Notes: generated from the sequence alone by a model not told the origin. A stretch of DNA of 24,345 bases from Oscillospiraceae bacterium (GCA_015068055.1 SVLG01000028.1:1-24345), one strand, 5' to 3'; shown: positions 1 through 8,091, counted from the first letter of the stretch. Made by a program: numbers and translations.

Positions 1-12
1 CGGGTGTTTCCT

Positions 13-89
13 TGGCACGCTCTAAGGGATTCGAACCCCTGACCTTCTGGTCCGTAGCCAGACGCTCTATCCAGCTGAGCTAAGAGCGC
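13..89 (-). tRNA. tRNA-Arg (anticodon ACG)
   Basis: Read on the minus strand, the sequence folds into a complete cloverleaf. The acceptor stem is GCGCTCT with AGAGCGT, closing with a G-U pair. The D-arm contains AGCTCAGCTGGATAGAGC. The anticodon stem TCTGG/CCAGA encloses the loop CTACGGA, whose central ACG reads arginine CGN codons after A34-to-inosine editing. The T-loop is GGTTCGAATC. The 3' CCA is encoded (positions 15-13), giving 77 nt in all. A promoter-like element lies just upstream at 109-137. Confidence 0.96.
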
Positions 90-108
90 ATTTCCTTAAC
101 GCTCAGAC

Positions 109-137
109 ATAGTAACACAGCCGGATTGAAAAAGCAA
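109..137 (-). promoter_or_regulatory. Sigma-A promoter for tRNA-Arg
   Basis: On the minus strand, TTGCTT (137-132) is followed after 17 nt by TACTAT (114-109). This places the transcript start about 13 nt before the mature tRNA 5' end. It is a direct match to the -35/-10 pattern, and no other role is seen for these bases. Confidence 0.6.
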
Positions 138-162
138 GCCCTTTTTGAAATTTTTTTCTTTT

Positions 163-339
163 TTATCGGAGCATGTCGCTGAAGCCGTCAACAACGTTGC
201 CCATGCTGCGGAGACAGCGGCCCACGGTGCTCTTGCCGCAGTCCTTATTGCCACGATTTCGCGGGGAGATCAGCATGCCGATGGCGCTGCCGGCCACCAG
301 ACCCATGCCCATGCCGCTGTAAAATCTGTTGCTCATCAT
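163..339 (-). CDS. Small YtxH-like glycine-rich membrane protein
   Basis: This is a 58-residue protein. The start at 339 is chosen because AGGAGG lies 8 nt upstream, whereas a longer frame reaching 405 has no such site and would overlap the end of prmA. The N-terminal part has a glycine-spaced hydrophobic segment (GMGMGLVAGSAIGMLISP, about residues 8-25) followed by basic residues. That is the glycine-zipper/membrane pattern of YtxH-type small proteins, whose usual form is hydrophobic GxxxG, then P-K/R, then a helical tail. The C-terminal half is probably an amphipathic helix. The gene sits 41 bp downstream of prmA on the same strand and is probably co-transcribed with it. The family assignment rests on pattern only and the function is unknown. 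Confidence 0.6.
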   Translation of the reverse strand: MMSNRFYSGMGMGLVAGSAIGMLISPRNRGNKDCGKSTVGRCLRSMGNVVDGFSDMLR

Positions 340-380
340 GTCTTTACCCTCCTCATCAAAAGATGTGAGGGTAGTATGCC

Positions 381-1295
381 TCATTTGCAGACGAAACAGT
401 ACCATTCCTCCTGAGAATATGTGCCTTCAATGGTAAAGCCGTTTTTAATGAGGGCGGCGCGGACCTCGTCCTGACGGCCTTCGATGATGCCGGAGGTCAC
501 GAAAACGCCGCCGGGAGCCATGAAGCGCCGCACCGTGGCCGAGAGGGGGATGATCACGTCGGAGACAATGTTGGCCATGACGATCTCGTAGCCATCACCC
601 AGCATCTTCCGCATACCCTCGTCGCTGATGACATCCCCGGCGTAGACCTGAAAACGGTCCTTGCCAATGCCGTTGAGAGCAGCGTTGGAGAGGGCCACAT
701 CCGGAGCCTTGGGGTCGATATCACAGCCCACGGCGCTCTCGCAGCCGAGAACCAGCGCCCCGATGGCCAGAATGCCGCTGCCGCAGCCCAGATCCAGTAC
801 CCGCTTGCCGCAAAGCTCAAACTTTTCCAGCTGTTCCAGGCACATGCGGGTGGTGGCGTGGCTGCCGGTGCCGAAGATAAGACCGGGATCCAGCCGCAAA
901 GCTGTACGGCCATCCTCGCTGGCCTCCTCCCATTCGGGTACCACCAGCAGCTTCTCGCCGACGGGGATGGGCTTATAGTATTCCTTCCAGTTGTTTTCCC
1001 AGTCCTCATCGCGGATCATGGTGGTTTCTACCGGGAAACCCGCAGCGCGGACGGCATCGAGGATGCCATGGCCTTCCTCATCGTCACCCAGCCAGAATTT
1101 TACCCGGGATACGCCTTCAAACTTCTTTTCCAGCTCCTCGTCCACATAGTCCCAGTACTGGTGGTTGTTTTCCAGAAAATTTTTAAAGTCCTCCTCGTTT
1201 TCCACGGACATACCGCCCACGCCGAGAGCCGCCAGCTGATCGCAGACGCTGTCCGTATCGTTTCCGCAGGAGAGAGTGCATTCGATCCATTCCAT
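381..1295 (-). CDS. prmA: Ribosomal protein L11 methyltransferase PrmA
   Basis: PrmA is a cytoplasmic S-adenosylmethionine-dependent enzyme that trimethylates lysines and the N-terminus of ribosomal protein L11. The 304-residue product has the usual PrmA layout: a small N-terminal substrate-recognition domain beginning MEWIECTLSC, then a Rossmann methyltransferase domain. The SAM-binding motif DLGCGSGILAIGALVLG is present, followed by the acidic GCDIDPKA strand. The post-motif MANIVSDVI is the PrmA version of the N-P-P-Y-like catalytic loop. The start at 1295 is preferred over an upstream in-frame GTG at 1307 because GAGGTG is spaced 9 nt from this ATG and the protein then begins like other PrmA proteins. 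It is divergent from recJ, with a consensus promoter at 1317-1345. The small gene at 163-339 follows it. Confidence 0.95.
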   Translation of the reverse strand: MEWIECTLSCGNDTDSVCDQLAALGVGGMSVENEEDFKNFLENNHQYWDYVDEELEKKFEGVSRVKFWLGDDEEGHGILDAVRAAGFPVETTMIRDEDWENNWKEYYKPIPVGEKLLVVPEWEEASEDGRTALRLDPGLIFGTGSHATTRMCLEQLEKFELCGKRVLDLGCGSGILAIGALVLGCESAVGCDIDPKAPDVALSNAALNGIGKDRFQVYAGDVISDEGMRKMLGDGYEIVMANIVSDVIIPLSATVRRFMAPGGVFVTSGIIEGRQDEVRAALIKNGFTIEGTYSQEEWYCFVCK

Positions 1296-1316
1296 AGAAT
1301 TTTTCACCTCGTGGAC

Positions 1317-1345
1317 AGTTTATCCGCCTTTTGCGCCGCTGTCAA
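1317..1345 (-). promoter_or_regulatory. Sigma-A promoter for prmA
   Basis: On the minus strand, a perfect TTGACA (1345-1340) is followed after exactly 17 nt by TAAACT (1322-1317). Transcription would start near 1310, so the 5' leader is only about 15 nt and begins almost at the GAGGTG ribosome binding site. Confidence 0.8.
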
Positions 1346-1354
1346 GGAAAGCTC

Positions 1355-1383
1355 TTGCAGTTTGAGAGCTAATCTGCTATCAT
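1355..1383 (+). promoter_or_regulatory. Sigma-A promoter for the recJ-rel-dtd unit
   Basis: TTGCAG (1355-1360) and TATCAT (1378-1383) are separated by 17 nt, with a TGn extended -10 element (TGC) directly before the -10. The promoter lies back-to-back with the prmA promoter in the 124-bp divergent region. Confidence 0.7.
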
Positions 1384-1419
1384 AATACATTAATTAAAAA
1401 GTAAAATACGAGGAAAATA

Positions 1420-3105
1420 ATGAAATACAGTAAATGGAAGGTGCCGTCCGCACCTCCCGTGATCCCTGCCGACCTGCTGCGGGCCGGTTGTACGCCGCTT
1501 TTGAGCGCCGTGCTGGAGCTGAGGGGTCTGGGCGGTCTGGACGACGCGGAGCGTTTTCTTCTGGGCGGGGCAGAGACCCTGCACGACCCTTTGACGCTGG
1601 AGGACGTGATCCCCGCGGTACAGCGCCTCACCCGGGCCATCGAGCAAAAGGAGCATATCGCCGTCTACGGCGACTACGATGTGGATGGTATCACCTCGGC
1701 TTGTCTCCTCACCGACTATCTCCGTTCCCGTGGTGTAAACTGCGAGACCTATATCCCCAACCGACTGGGCGAAGGCTACGGTCTCAATAACGATGCCATC
1801 GACTATCTGGCCTCTCTGGGCGTCACGCTGATCGTCACGGTGGACTGCGGTGTGACCAGTCTGGAGGAGACGGATTACGCTAACTCCCTCGGCATCGACA
1901 TGATCATCACGGACCACCATGAGTGTCGGGAGACGCTGCCCGATGCCGAGGCAGTGGTGGACCCCAAGCGCAGCGACTGCCGCTATGCCGGTACCGGGCT
2001 TGCCGGTGTGGGCGTGGCCTTCAAGCTGGTTTGTGCGCTGGAGGGGAATACCGAGCGGATGCTGGATCGCTACGGCGATTTGTTGGCCGTGGGTACCGTG
2101 GCGGACGTGATGCCCGTCACCGGGGAGAACCGTTATATGATCCAGCGGGGTCTGCAGAAAATCGCCGGCGGCTCCTGCCGTCCGGGGCTGCTGGCGCTGA
2201 TGGAGGAGGCTGGCGTGGCGGATAAGCGGATCGGTGCCGCCACCATCGGTTATTCTCTGGCGCCCCGCATCAATGCGGCCGGCCGGCTGGGTGATACGGA
2301 CATCGCTGTGGAGCTGCTGCAGACCAGGGACCGCCGCCGGGCCGAGGAACTGGCCCGGGCTCTCTGCCAGCGCAATCGGGAACGGCAGGAACTGGAACTG
2401 CAGATCTGGCAGGACGCCAGAGCCCGGCTGGATGCTGAGCCCCCCCGGGGCCCCATCGTGCTGGCCCATGAGGACTGGCATCCGGGTGTCATCGGCATCG
2501 TGGCTTCCCGGCTTACCGACGCCTATTCTCTGCCTGCCATCATGATCTGTCTGGACGGCGAGAAGGGTAAGGGCTCCTGCCGCAGCGTGGGTGACTTTAA
2601 CCTTTACGAGGCGCTGACTGTCTGCGAGGATATGCTGGAAGGCTTCGGCGGCCATGCCATGGCGGCGGGGCTTACCATCCACCGGGATCGTGTGGATGAG
2701 TTCCGGGATAAACTGGCAGAATACTGGCATCAGCATCCCAGCGACTATGAACCGGCGCTGGAGGCCGACCTCTGGGTGACGGATGCGTCTTTGCTGGAGA
2801 TGGACTGCGTGGAGTCTCTGGACTCACTGGAGCCCTGCGGCAACGGCAACCCAAGACCTCTTCTTTACATGGAAAATGCCCGGCTGGAGAGCGTTACCCC
2901 CATCGGCGGCGGCAAGCATCTGCGGCTGCGGCTGCAGAAATTTGACCGAAGCTACGATGCGGTATTCTTTGGCCAGACGGTACAGGAACTGGGTGTCCGT
3001 GTCGGCCAGACGGTGGATATAATCTTTGCGCCGCAGATCAATGAATTCCGTTCCCGGCGCAGCGTGCAGCTGGTGCTCAGTGATCTCCGGGCACACCGGG
3101 GCTGA
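1420..3105 (+). CDS. recJ: Single-stranded-DNA-specific exonuclease RecJ
   Basis: RecJ is a 5'-to-3' single-strand DNA exonuclease of the DHH phosphoesterase family that acts in recombinational and mismatch repair. The 561-residue protein, close in length to E. coli RecJ, carries the metal-binding motifs in order: GDYDVDG (residues 84-90), VDCGVTS (141-147) and the defining TDHHE (164-168). These are followed by the helical linker, the DHHA1 part with a glycine-rich FGGHAMAAG segment, and the C-terminal NGNPRP motif of the OB-like domain. The start is supported by GAGGAAAA just upstream. It is the first gene of a unit continuing into rel, dtd and a metallo-hydrolase. In many Firmicutes recJ sits next to rel, as here. 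Confidence 0.96.
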   Translation: MKYSKWKVPSAPPVIPADLLRAGCTPLLSAVLELRGLGGLDDAERFLLGGAETLHDPLTLEDVIPAVQRLTRAIEQKEHIAVYGDYDVDGITSACLLTDYLRSRGVNCETYIPNRLGEGYGLNNDAIDYLASLGVTLIVTVDCGVTSLEETDYANSLGIDMIITDHHECRETLPDAEAVVDPKRSDCRYAGTGLAGVGVAFKLVCALEGNTERMLDRYGDLLAVGTVADVMPVTGENRYMIQRGLQKIAGGSCRPGLLALMEEAGVADKRIGAATIGYSLAPRINAAGRLGDTDIAVELLQTRDRRRAEELARALCQRNRERQELELQIWQDARARLDAEPPRGPIVLAHEDWHPGVIGIVASRLTDAYSLPAIMICLDGEKGKGSCRSVGDFNLYEALTVCEDMLEGFGGHAMAAGLTIHRDRVDEFRDKLAEYWHQHPSDYEPALEADLWVTDASLLEMDCVESLDSLEPCGNGNPRPLLYMENARLESVTPIGGGKHLRLRLQKFDRSYDAVFFGQTVQELGVRVGQTVDIIFAPQINEFRSRRSVQLVLSDLRAHRG

Positions 3106-3119
3106 CAAGAGGATAGAAT

Positions 3120-3144
3120 GGTCGGGGACGACGATGCCCCGACC
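3120..3144 (+). other. Intergenic hairpin between recJ and rel
   Basis: An 8-bp perfect stem (3120-3127 with 3137-3144) encloses a 9-nt loop in the 74-bp recJ-rel gap, about 20 nt before the rel ribosome binding site AGGAGG (3164-3169). No run of T follows, so it is not a typical terminator. It may be a transcript processing or stabilising element. Confidence 0.45.
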
Positions 3145-3179
3145 CTTGGCGTTTCTATTAATCAGGAGGCAAGAGAGAC

Positions 3180-5381
3180 ATGCCGGACGAACGCGTGGAA
3201 CAAGTCTATAAGGAATTGACGGATACCATTCTGGAGCGTAATCCCGGGGTGGATCTCGGTCGTGTGCGGGCGGCTTTCGAGCTGGCTGACCGCGCTCACA
3301 GCGGCCAGACCCGGCGGGAGGGTTCGCCCTATGTGACCCACTGCGTCGCTGCCGCCCAGATCTGTGCGGAAATGGGGCTGGACGAGGACAGCATCGTGTC
3401 TGCACTCCTCCATGACACCATTGAGGATACCACCTTTACCCACGAAGACATTGCCCGGCAGTTCGGCAGCACCGTGGCGGACATTGTGGAGGGGGTTACC
3501 AAGCTCACCCGGGTGAAGTTTACCAGCCGCGAGGATGAGCAGATGGAGAACCTGCGCAAGATGCTCCTGGCCATGGCCAAGGACATCCGCGTTATCCTCA
3601 TCAAAATTGCCGACCGCCTCCACAATATGCGTACCATGGACTTCATGCCGCCTCAGAAGCAGCTGAAGAAGTCCCATGAGACCATGGAAATCTATGCACC
3701 CATTGCGCACCGCCTTGGTATGCAGAAATATAAGCTGGAACTGGAAGACCTCTCTCTCAAATATCTGGACCCCGACGGCTACAACGAGATCATGGGCTAC
3801 CTGAGTTCCCGCTGCATGGCCATGGACCAGTTCATGCACGTGGTGCGCCGCCGCATTCTTCAGCGTCTGGAGGACTGCGGTATCCAGGCCACCGTACACA
3901 GCCGCATCAAGCATACCTACAGCATTTACCGGAAGATGTACGCCCAGCGCCGGGATGTGGATGAGATCATGGACCTCTGCGCCTTCCGCGTCATTGTGGA
4001 CAGCATCTCCGACTGCTATAACGTTCTCGGCCAGATCCACGATATGTTCCGGCCTGTGCCCGGCCGATTCAAGGACTATGCCGCTACGCCCAAGCCCAAT
4101 GGCTACCAGAGTGTACACACCACCGTCATCGGTGAGGAGGGTCAGCCTTTCGAGGTGCAGATCCGCACCTGGGAAATGCACCGGGTAGCGGAATACGGCG
4201 TTGCCGCCCACTGGAAGTATAAGTCCGGTGAAGAGGGCGTTAAGGAAGGCGACGAGGAGAAGTTCGCCTGGATCCGCCGCCTGCTGGAAGCGCAGCAGGA
4301 TACAGATGCCCAGGACTTTGTCCATGAACTGAAGATGGATATGTTCAACGACGACGTATTCGTCTTTACCCCTCAGGGCGATGTTATTAACCTCCCCGCT
4401 GGGGCTACCCCCATCGATTTTGCCTACAACATCCATTCCGCCATCGGCAACAGCATGACCGGCGCCAAGGTCAACGGCCGCATCGTGCCTTTTGACTATC
4501 AGCTGAAAAACGGTGAGATTGTCAGCATCATCACCTCCAAATCCGCCCCCGGTCCCAGCCGCGACTGGATGACCCTCGCCCGTTCCAACGCCGCCCGCAC
4601 CAAGATCCGCCAGTGGTTCAAGAAGGAAAAGCGGGAGGAGAACATTGAGCAGGGTAAGAGCATGTTCGAGGCCGAACTGCGCCGGGCCGGGCTTACCGCC
4701 GCCTACCTCGGTGACGAGGAGATCGTGGCTCAGTCCCTTAAACGGCTCTCCTTCGACGATATGGACGACATGTACGCCGCCATTGGCTACGGCGGGCTTA
4801 CCAGCACCCGCGCGGTGAACCGCTTCAAGGATGAGGTGGCCAAAGCCGCCCGTCAGGAGAGCAAAAAGACGGCGCTGGACCGCATCAATGAGGCGGCCGA
4901 GCGCCGGGCGCAAAAGAGTGTCAAGGCCGTACAGGGCGTACTGGTGGAGGGAATTGACAACTGTCTCATCCGCTTCTCCCGCTGCTGTACGCCCGTTCCC
5001 GGGGACGAGATCATCGGCTTTATTACCCGTGGCGAGGGCATCGCTGTCCATCGCTGCGACTGTATAAACTACCTGAACGCCATGCGTCAGGGTGGGGAAC
5101 AGGGACGCTGGATCCCTGTGGAGTGGGCCCAGCAGCCGCTGGACACCTATACCACCTCTTTGAAAGTCATTGCCAACGACCGCAAGGGTCTTGTTATGGA
5201 TGTGGCCACCGTGCTGGCTGCGCTGAACGTGAAGGTCAGCGCCCTCAACGCCCGCTCCCTGCCCGGCGGCAAGGCCGTGGTGAGCATTACCATGGAGATG
5301 AAGGACCTTTCCACCCTGACCCAGCTGAGCAATCGTCTTCTGGGTCTGCGGGATGTGCAGGAAATCCAGCGCGGCGGATAA
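3180..5381 (+). CDS. relA: Bifunctional (p)ppGpp synthetase/hydrolase (RelA/SpoT family)
   Basis: This is a long Rel enzyme that makes (p)ppGpp from ATP and GDP/GTP during amino acid starvation on the ribosome, and also hydrolyses it. The 733 residues show the full domain order. First is an HD hydrolase domain (H54 in YVTHCVAAAQ, LLHDTIEDT at 77-85, ADRLHNMRTM). Next is the synthetase domain with GRFKDYAATPKPNGYQSVHT (about 294-313) and EVQIRTWEMH. Then comes a TGS domain (about 392-455, starting VFVFTPQGDVINLP), a cysteine-bearing segment (FSRCCTPVPGD and HRCDC, about 600-630) and a C-terminal ACT domain (about 655-733). Because the HD residues are intact it should be bifunctional, like B. 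subtilis Rel. AGGAGG lies 10 nt before the ATG. It is in the recJ transcription unit. Confidence 0.96.
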   Translation: MPDERVEQVYKELTDTILERNPGVDLGRVRAAFELADRAHSGQTRREGSPYVTHCVAAAQICAEMGLDEDSIVSALLHDTIEDTTFTHEDIARQFGSTVADIVEGVTKLTRVKFTSREDEQMENLRKMLLAMAKDIRVILIKIADRLHNMRTMDFMPPQKQLKKSHETMEIYAPIAHRLGMQKYKLELEDLSLKYLDPDGYNEIMGYLSSRCMAMDQFMHVVRRRILQRLEDCGIQATVHSRIKHTYSIYRKMYAQRRDVDEIMDLCAFRVIVDSISDCYNVLGQIHDMFRPVPGRFKDYAATPKPNGYQSVHTTVIGEEGQPFEVQIRTWEMHRVAEYGVAAHWKYKSGEEGVKEGDEEKFAWIRRLLEAQQDTDAQDFVHELKMDMFNDDVFVFTPQGDVINLPAGATPIDFAYNIHSAIGNSMTGAKVNGRIVPFDYQLKNGEIVSIITSKSAPGPSRDWMTLARSNAARTKIRQWFKKEKREENIEQGKSMFEAELRRAGLTAAYLGDEEIVAQSLKRLSFDDMDDMYAAIGYGGLTSTRAVNRFKDEVAKAARQESKKTALDRINEAAERRAQKSVKAVQGVLVEGIDNCLIRFSRCCTPVPGDEIIGFITRGEGIAVHRCDCINYLNAMRQGGEQGRWIPVEWAQQPLDTYTTSLKVIANDRKGLVMDVATVLAALNVKVSALNARSLPGGKAVVSITMEMKDLSTLTQLSNRLLGLRDVQEIQRGG

Positions 5382-5403
5382 AAGCGAAAGGACAACATAA
5401 AAG

Positions 5404-5856
5404 ATGCGTGCTGTATTGACAAGAGTAAAGAGCGCCAGTGTGCGCTCTACGGAAACCGGCGAGCTCTGGGGTCGGTGCGGTCGGGGCTTCCTGGTGCTGC
5501 TGGGTGTCCATACCGAGGATACGGAGCGGGAGGCCGAGCGCATCGCCGACAAAATCTGCGGTCTGCGTATCTTCGAGGACGAAAACGGTAAGATGAACCT
5601 TGCCCCTTTGGACGCCGGTGCCGGAGAACTGCTGATCGTCAGCCAGTTTACCCTCTGGGCCGACTGCCGGAGCCGCCGCCCCGGTTTTACCCGGGCAGCC
5701 CGGCCGGACACCGCCATACCTTTATATGAAAGGGTAGTGGAGCTTTGCCGGCAGCGGGGCTTCCGTGTGGAAACCGGTCGTTTCGGCGAGGATATGCAGG
5801 TGGAGAGCGTCAACGACGGACCTGTAACCATTATACTTGATACAAAGGAGCTTTGA
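5404..5856 (+). CDS. dtd: D-aminoacyl-tRNA deacylase
   Basis: Dtd is a cytoplasmic proofreading enzyme that releases D-amino acids (and glycine from mischarged tRNA-Ala) from tRNA. The 150-residue length is typical of the family. Both signature motifs are present: SQFTL (residues 80-84), which holds the catalytic threonine region, and NDGPVTI (137-143), which carries the cross-subunit Gly-cisPro pair that gives chiral selectivity. The start follows AAAGGA. The gene lies 22 bp after rel and 3 bp before the next gene, so translation is probably coupled. In B. subtilis and relatives dtd also follows rel directly. Confidence 0.96.
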   Translation: MRAVLTRVKSASVRSTETGELWGRCGRGFLVLLGVHTEDTEREAERIADKICGLRIFEDENGKMNLAPLDAGAGELLIVSQFTLWADCRSRRPGFTRAARPDTAIPLYERVVELCRQRGFRVETGRFGEDMQVESVNDGPVTIILDTKEL

Positions 5857-5859
5857 ACC

Positions 5860-6483
5860 ATGCACATCAAGACACTTGAAGTCAGCTACTGCCAGACCAA
5901 CTGCTACATCGTTTCTCCGGAGGAAGGCGGCCTTTCTGCCGTCATCGATCCCGGCGGGGACAGTTCCTATATTATGGATTATCTGGAAGGCCGCGGTCTG
6001 CGCTGCGGTGCCATCCTGCTGACCCACGGTCACTTTGACCACTGCGGTGCTGTGCATGAGCTTCTGGCGGAGCTGGGCGAGAACGTGCCGGTCTATGTCA
6101 ACCGCCGGGACGTGAACGTGGAGATCGATCCCTCCGGCCAGTTCTTCCCCTTTGTCCCCACCGCCAACACCGTTTACGTGGACGAGGGTGACGAGATCAG
6201 CGTGGGTTCGCTGGTGTTTTCCGTGCTGGCCTGCCCGGGCCACACCCCCGGCGGCCTTACTTACCGCATCGGTGACAGCCTCTTTACCGGCGACAGCCTT
6301 TTTAAACTCAGTGTCGGTCGTACGGACTTTCCCGGCAGCAGCTCCCGGGCCCTGCGTCTGACGCTGGAGCGGCTGCGGGATATGCAGGGTAACTTCGACG
6401 TCTATCCCGGCCACATGGATGCCACCACGCTGGATTTTGAACGACGCTTCAACCCCTTTATGCAAAATCCCAGCTGGCTCTGA
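5860..6483 (+). CDS. Metallo-beta-lactamase-fold hydrolase (glyoxalase II-like)
   Basis: This 207-residue protein has the complete metal-binding set of the family: THGHFDH (HxHxDH at residues 56-61), PGHTPGG (H128), FTGDSLF (D145) and PGHMD (H185). Small proteins of this type are usually annotated as MBL-fold hydrolases or hydroxyacylglutathione hydrolase-like thioesterases. The true substrate cannot be told from sequence, and glutathione itself is uncommon in clostridia. AAAGGAG precedes the start, and only 3 bp separate it from dtd. It is the last gene of the recJ unit, followed by a terminator at 6502-6549. Confidence 0.9.
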   Translation: MHIKTLEVSYCQTNCYIVSPEEGGLSAVIDPGGDSSYIMDYLEGRGLRCGAILLTHGHFDHCGAVHELLAELGENVPVYVNRRDVNVEIDPSGQFFPFVPTANTVYVDEGDEISVGSLVFSVLACPGHTPGGLTYRIGDSLFTGDSLFKLSVGRTDFPGSSSRALRLTLERLRDMQGNFDVYPGHMDATTLDFERRFNPFMQNPSWL

Positions 6484-6501
6484 CAAAAGGTAACAAATTC
6501 A

Positions 6502-6549
6502 ACATCCCGTACCGAAGCGGCACAGCCTGCGGTGGTCCGGGATGTTTTT
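6502..6549 (+). terminator. Rho-independent terminator of the recJ-rel-dtd-MBL unit
   Basis: ACATCCCG (6502-6509) pairs with CGGGATGT (6538-6545), with extra inner pairing (ACCG/CGGT). A TTTTT run follows directly. Confidence 0.75.
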
Positions 6550-6670
6550 CCTTTAAAATTATGTCTACCAATGGCCGATTATGGGGAAAACGAACGCTTT
6601 TTTGGAAGAATTTGTGAAAGTATACGAAAAAGTACCCTTAAATTTTGGCGGTTTTTTCAGGAATATCTTC

Positions 6671-6699
6671 TTGCGAAAAATCCCGGATAGTGCTATAAC
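6671..6699 (+). promoter_or_regulatory. Sigma-A promoter for the DUF4214 gene
   Basis: TTGCGA (6671-6676) and TATAAC (6694-6699) are separated by exactly 17 nt, with a TGC extended -10 directly before the -10. Transcription would start near 6706, giving a leader of about 45 nt that ends in the AGGAGG ribosome binding site. Confidence 0.75.
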
Positions 6700-6751
6700 T
6701 AAGATACAAAATGTTACAAGTTATTACAGCACTTGTCAGGAGGTAGGAAAT

Positions 6752-8035
6752 ATGAAGAAGATGAAGCGTCTCATCGTGCTTTGTCTCGTGGTGACCCTGT
6801 GCGTGGGTCTGGCGGTGCCCGCCATGGCGGCCAGTGCTTCCCAGGCGGAGGCCTATGTGACCCAGCTTTATAAGGGCCTGCTGGGCCGTGAACCCGAGGA
6901 CGCCGGCAAGGTGACTTATATCAATCAGATCGTTAATAACGGTGCCAAGGCCGGTACCATTGCCGAGACCATCGCCGGCAGCGCTGAGTTCCGCGCCCGT
7001 ATTCTCACCAACGAGGAATATGTTACCGCTCTCTACCGCGGTCTTTTCGGTCGTGAGCCCGATGCCAACGGCATGGCCACCTTCAAGGGTGCCCTGGATG
7101 TGGGCTATTCCCGCAACTGGGTCTTTGAGCAGATGCTCTCCTCTCTGGAGTTCACGCAGGTCTGCCTGAACTACGGTCTGCAGGTGGGTGCTGTCAGTGC
7201 CCCTGACAAGGCTCCTTCCGTCAACCAGACGCAGGTCAACAGCACCGCTGCTGCCGACTATGTGGATCGTCTCTATGTTCATCTGCTGGGCCGCAGCTCC
7301 AAGGACGACAGCGCTGCCGGGGCCTGGGTGACCAAGCTCACCAAGCGTGAGATGTCCGCTGCCGGTGTGGCCGCCAACATCGCTGCCAGCGCCGAGTTCA
7401 ACGCCAAGAGCTATACCAACGGTGAGTTCGTGCAGAAGTCCTATCTGGCTCTGCTGGGCCGCAACGTGGACAGCGAAGGCTGGACCACCTTCATGACCCA
7501 TCTGAATAACGGCAAGAGCCGCTCCTGGGTTTTCTCCAATATCTGCGCCAGCCCTGAGTTCCAGCGCCAGTTCGGTGAGCTCAACGCTGCCGCCGGCACC
7601 ATCAACTCCGGCAGCTATGCCATCTCCGGCAACAATGTCAAGCGCGATGTGGCTGAGAAGTTTGTGAACCGTGCCTATCTGAACCTTCTCAACCGTTACC
7701 CCACTACCGACGATCTGGACCACTGGGTGGACATTCTCGTCAAGCGTGAGATGTCTGCCGCCGGTGTGGCCGCCAACATTGCCGGCAGCCCCGAGGCCCG
7801 CGCCATCGACCGTACCCGCAGCGACTTTGTCACCGCTGTTTACTGGACTCTGCTGGACCGCGCTCCCGACAGCAATGGTCTGGACAACTACACCACCGCT
7901 CTTACCAAGGGCTACAGCCGTTCCTGGGTCTTTACCAAGATCTGCGCCAGCGCTGAGTTCCAGAGCCGCAGCGAGTTTGCCGACATGAACGTCGTTCCCG
8001 GCTATCTGAATTCCGCCTCCTACAACATGGGCTAA
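6752..8035 (+). CDS. Secreted protein with six DUF4214 units
   Basis: A 427-residue product starts at the ATG 10 nt after AGGAGG. The open frame extends 57 codons further upstream, but that part covers the promoter and is not coding. Residues 1-26 form a signal peptide (basic MKKMKR, hydrophobic core, cleavage after AMA). The rest is six copies of a roughly 50-60-residue DUF4214 unit, recognisable by Y-V-x-x-L-Y-x-x-L-L-G-R, then D-x-x-G, then AxSxEF. They are arranged as three pairs: the first member ends ETIAGSAEF or NIAASAEF, the second ends GYSRNWVF or KSRSWVF followed by a sequence like ICASAEF. Repeat period is about 133 residues. There is no LPXTG, SLH or membrane anchor, so it is probably released or held non-covalently at the wall. 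DUF4214 has no settled function and is common in surface and extracellular proteins. The gene stands alone between a strong promoter and terminator, which suggests high expression. Confidence 0.85.
   Translation: MKKMKRLIVLCLVVTLCVGLAVPAMAASASQAEAYVTQLYKGLLGREPEDAGKVTYINQIVNNGAKAGTIAETIAGSAEFRARILTNEEYVTALYRGLFGREPDANGMATFKGALDVGYSRNWVFEQMLSSLEFTQVCLNYGLQVGAVSAPDKAPSVNQTQVNSTAAADYVDRLYVHLLGRSSKDDSAAGAWVTKLTKREMSAAGVAANIAASAEFNAKSYTNGEFVQKSYLALLGRNVDSEGWTTFMTHLNNGKSRSWVFSNICASPEFQRQFGELNAAAGTINSGSYAISGNNVKRDVAEKFVNRAYLNLLNRYPTTDDLDHWVDILVKREMSAAGVAANIAGSPEARAIDRTRSDFVTAVYWTLLDRAPDSNGLDNYTTALTKGYSRSWVFTKICASAEFQSRSEFADMNVVPGYLNSASYNMG
7342..7779 (+). repeat. Internal direct repeat in the DUF4214 gene
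   Basis: A 39-nt segment at 7342-7380 recurs at 7741-7779 with only two differences, exactly 399 nt (133 codons) apart. It encodes KREMSAAGVAANI in both places. It marks the duplication unit of two tandem DUF4214 units and suggests recent duplication or gene conversion. Confidence 0.8.
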
Positions 8036-8055
8036 GCGATTTATAAAATAAAAAG

Positions 8056-8088
8056 CTCCGGTATCGCCAAAGCGATACCGGAGTTTTT
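8056..8088 (+). terminator. Terminator after the DUF4214 gene
   Basis: A perfect 12-bp stem CTCCGGTATCGC (8056-8067) / GCGATACCGGAG (8072-8083) with loop CAAA is followed by TTTTT. An A-run before the stem pairs with the T-run, so the structure could work in both directions. Confidence 0.92.
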
Positions 8089-8091
8089 CTA

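Noticed and set aside
131..150. A-rich/T-rich stem AAAAAG/CTTTTT as a terminator of the YtxH-like gene
   Set aside because: The stem is almost all A-T and overlaps the -35 region of the tRNA promoter. It is too weak to call.
3162..5870. A 902-codon open frame on the minus strand opposite rel and dtd
   Set aside because: It is a shadow of GC-rich coding DNA. Its translation has no recognisable motif, no suitable ribosome binding site, and lies fully opposite well-supported genes. The same applies to long antisense frames at 1390-2736, 6638-8116, 8282-9445, 12852-14057, 15891-16982 and 19723-21132.
6581..6751. N-terminal extension of the DUF4214 protein by 57 codons
   Set aside because: The segment contains the promoter and AGGAGG site, and the signal peptide begins only at the ATG at 6752.
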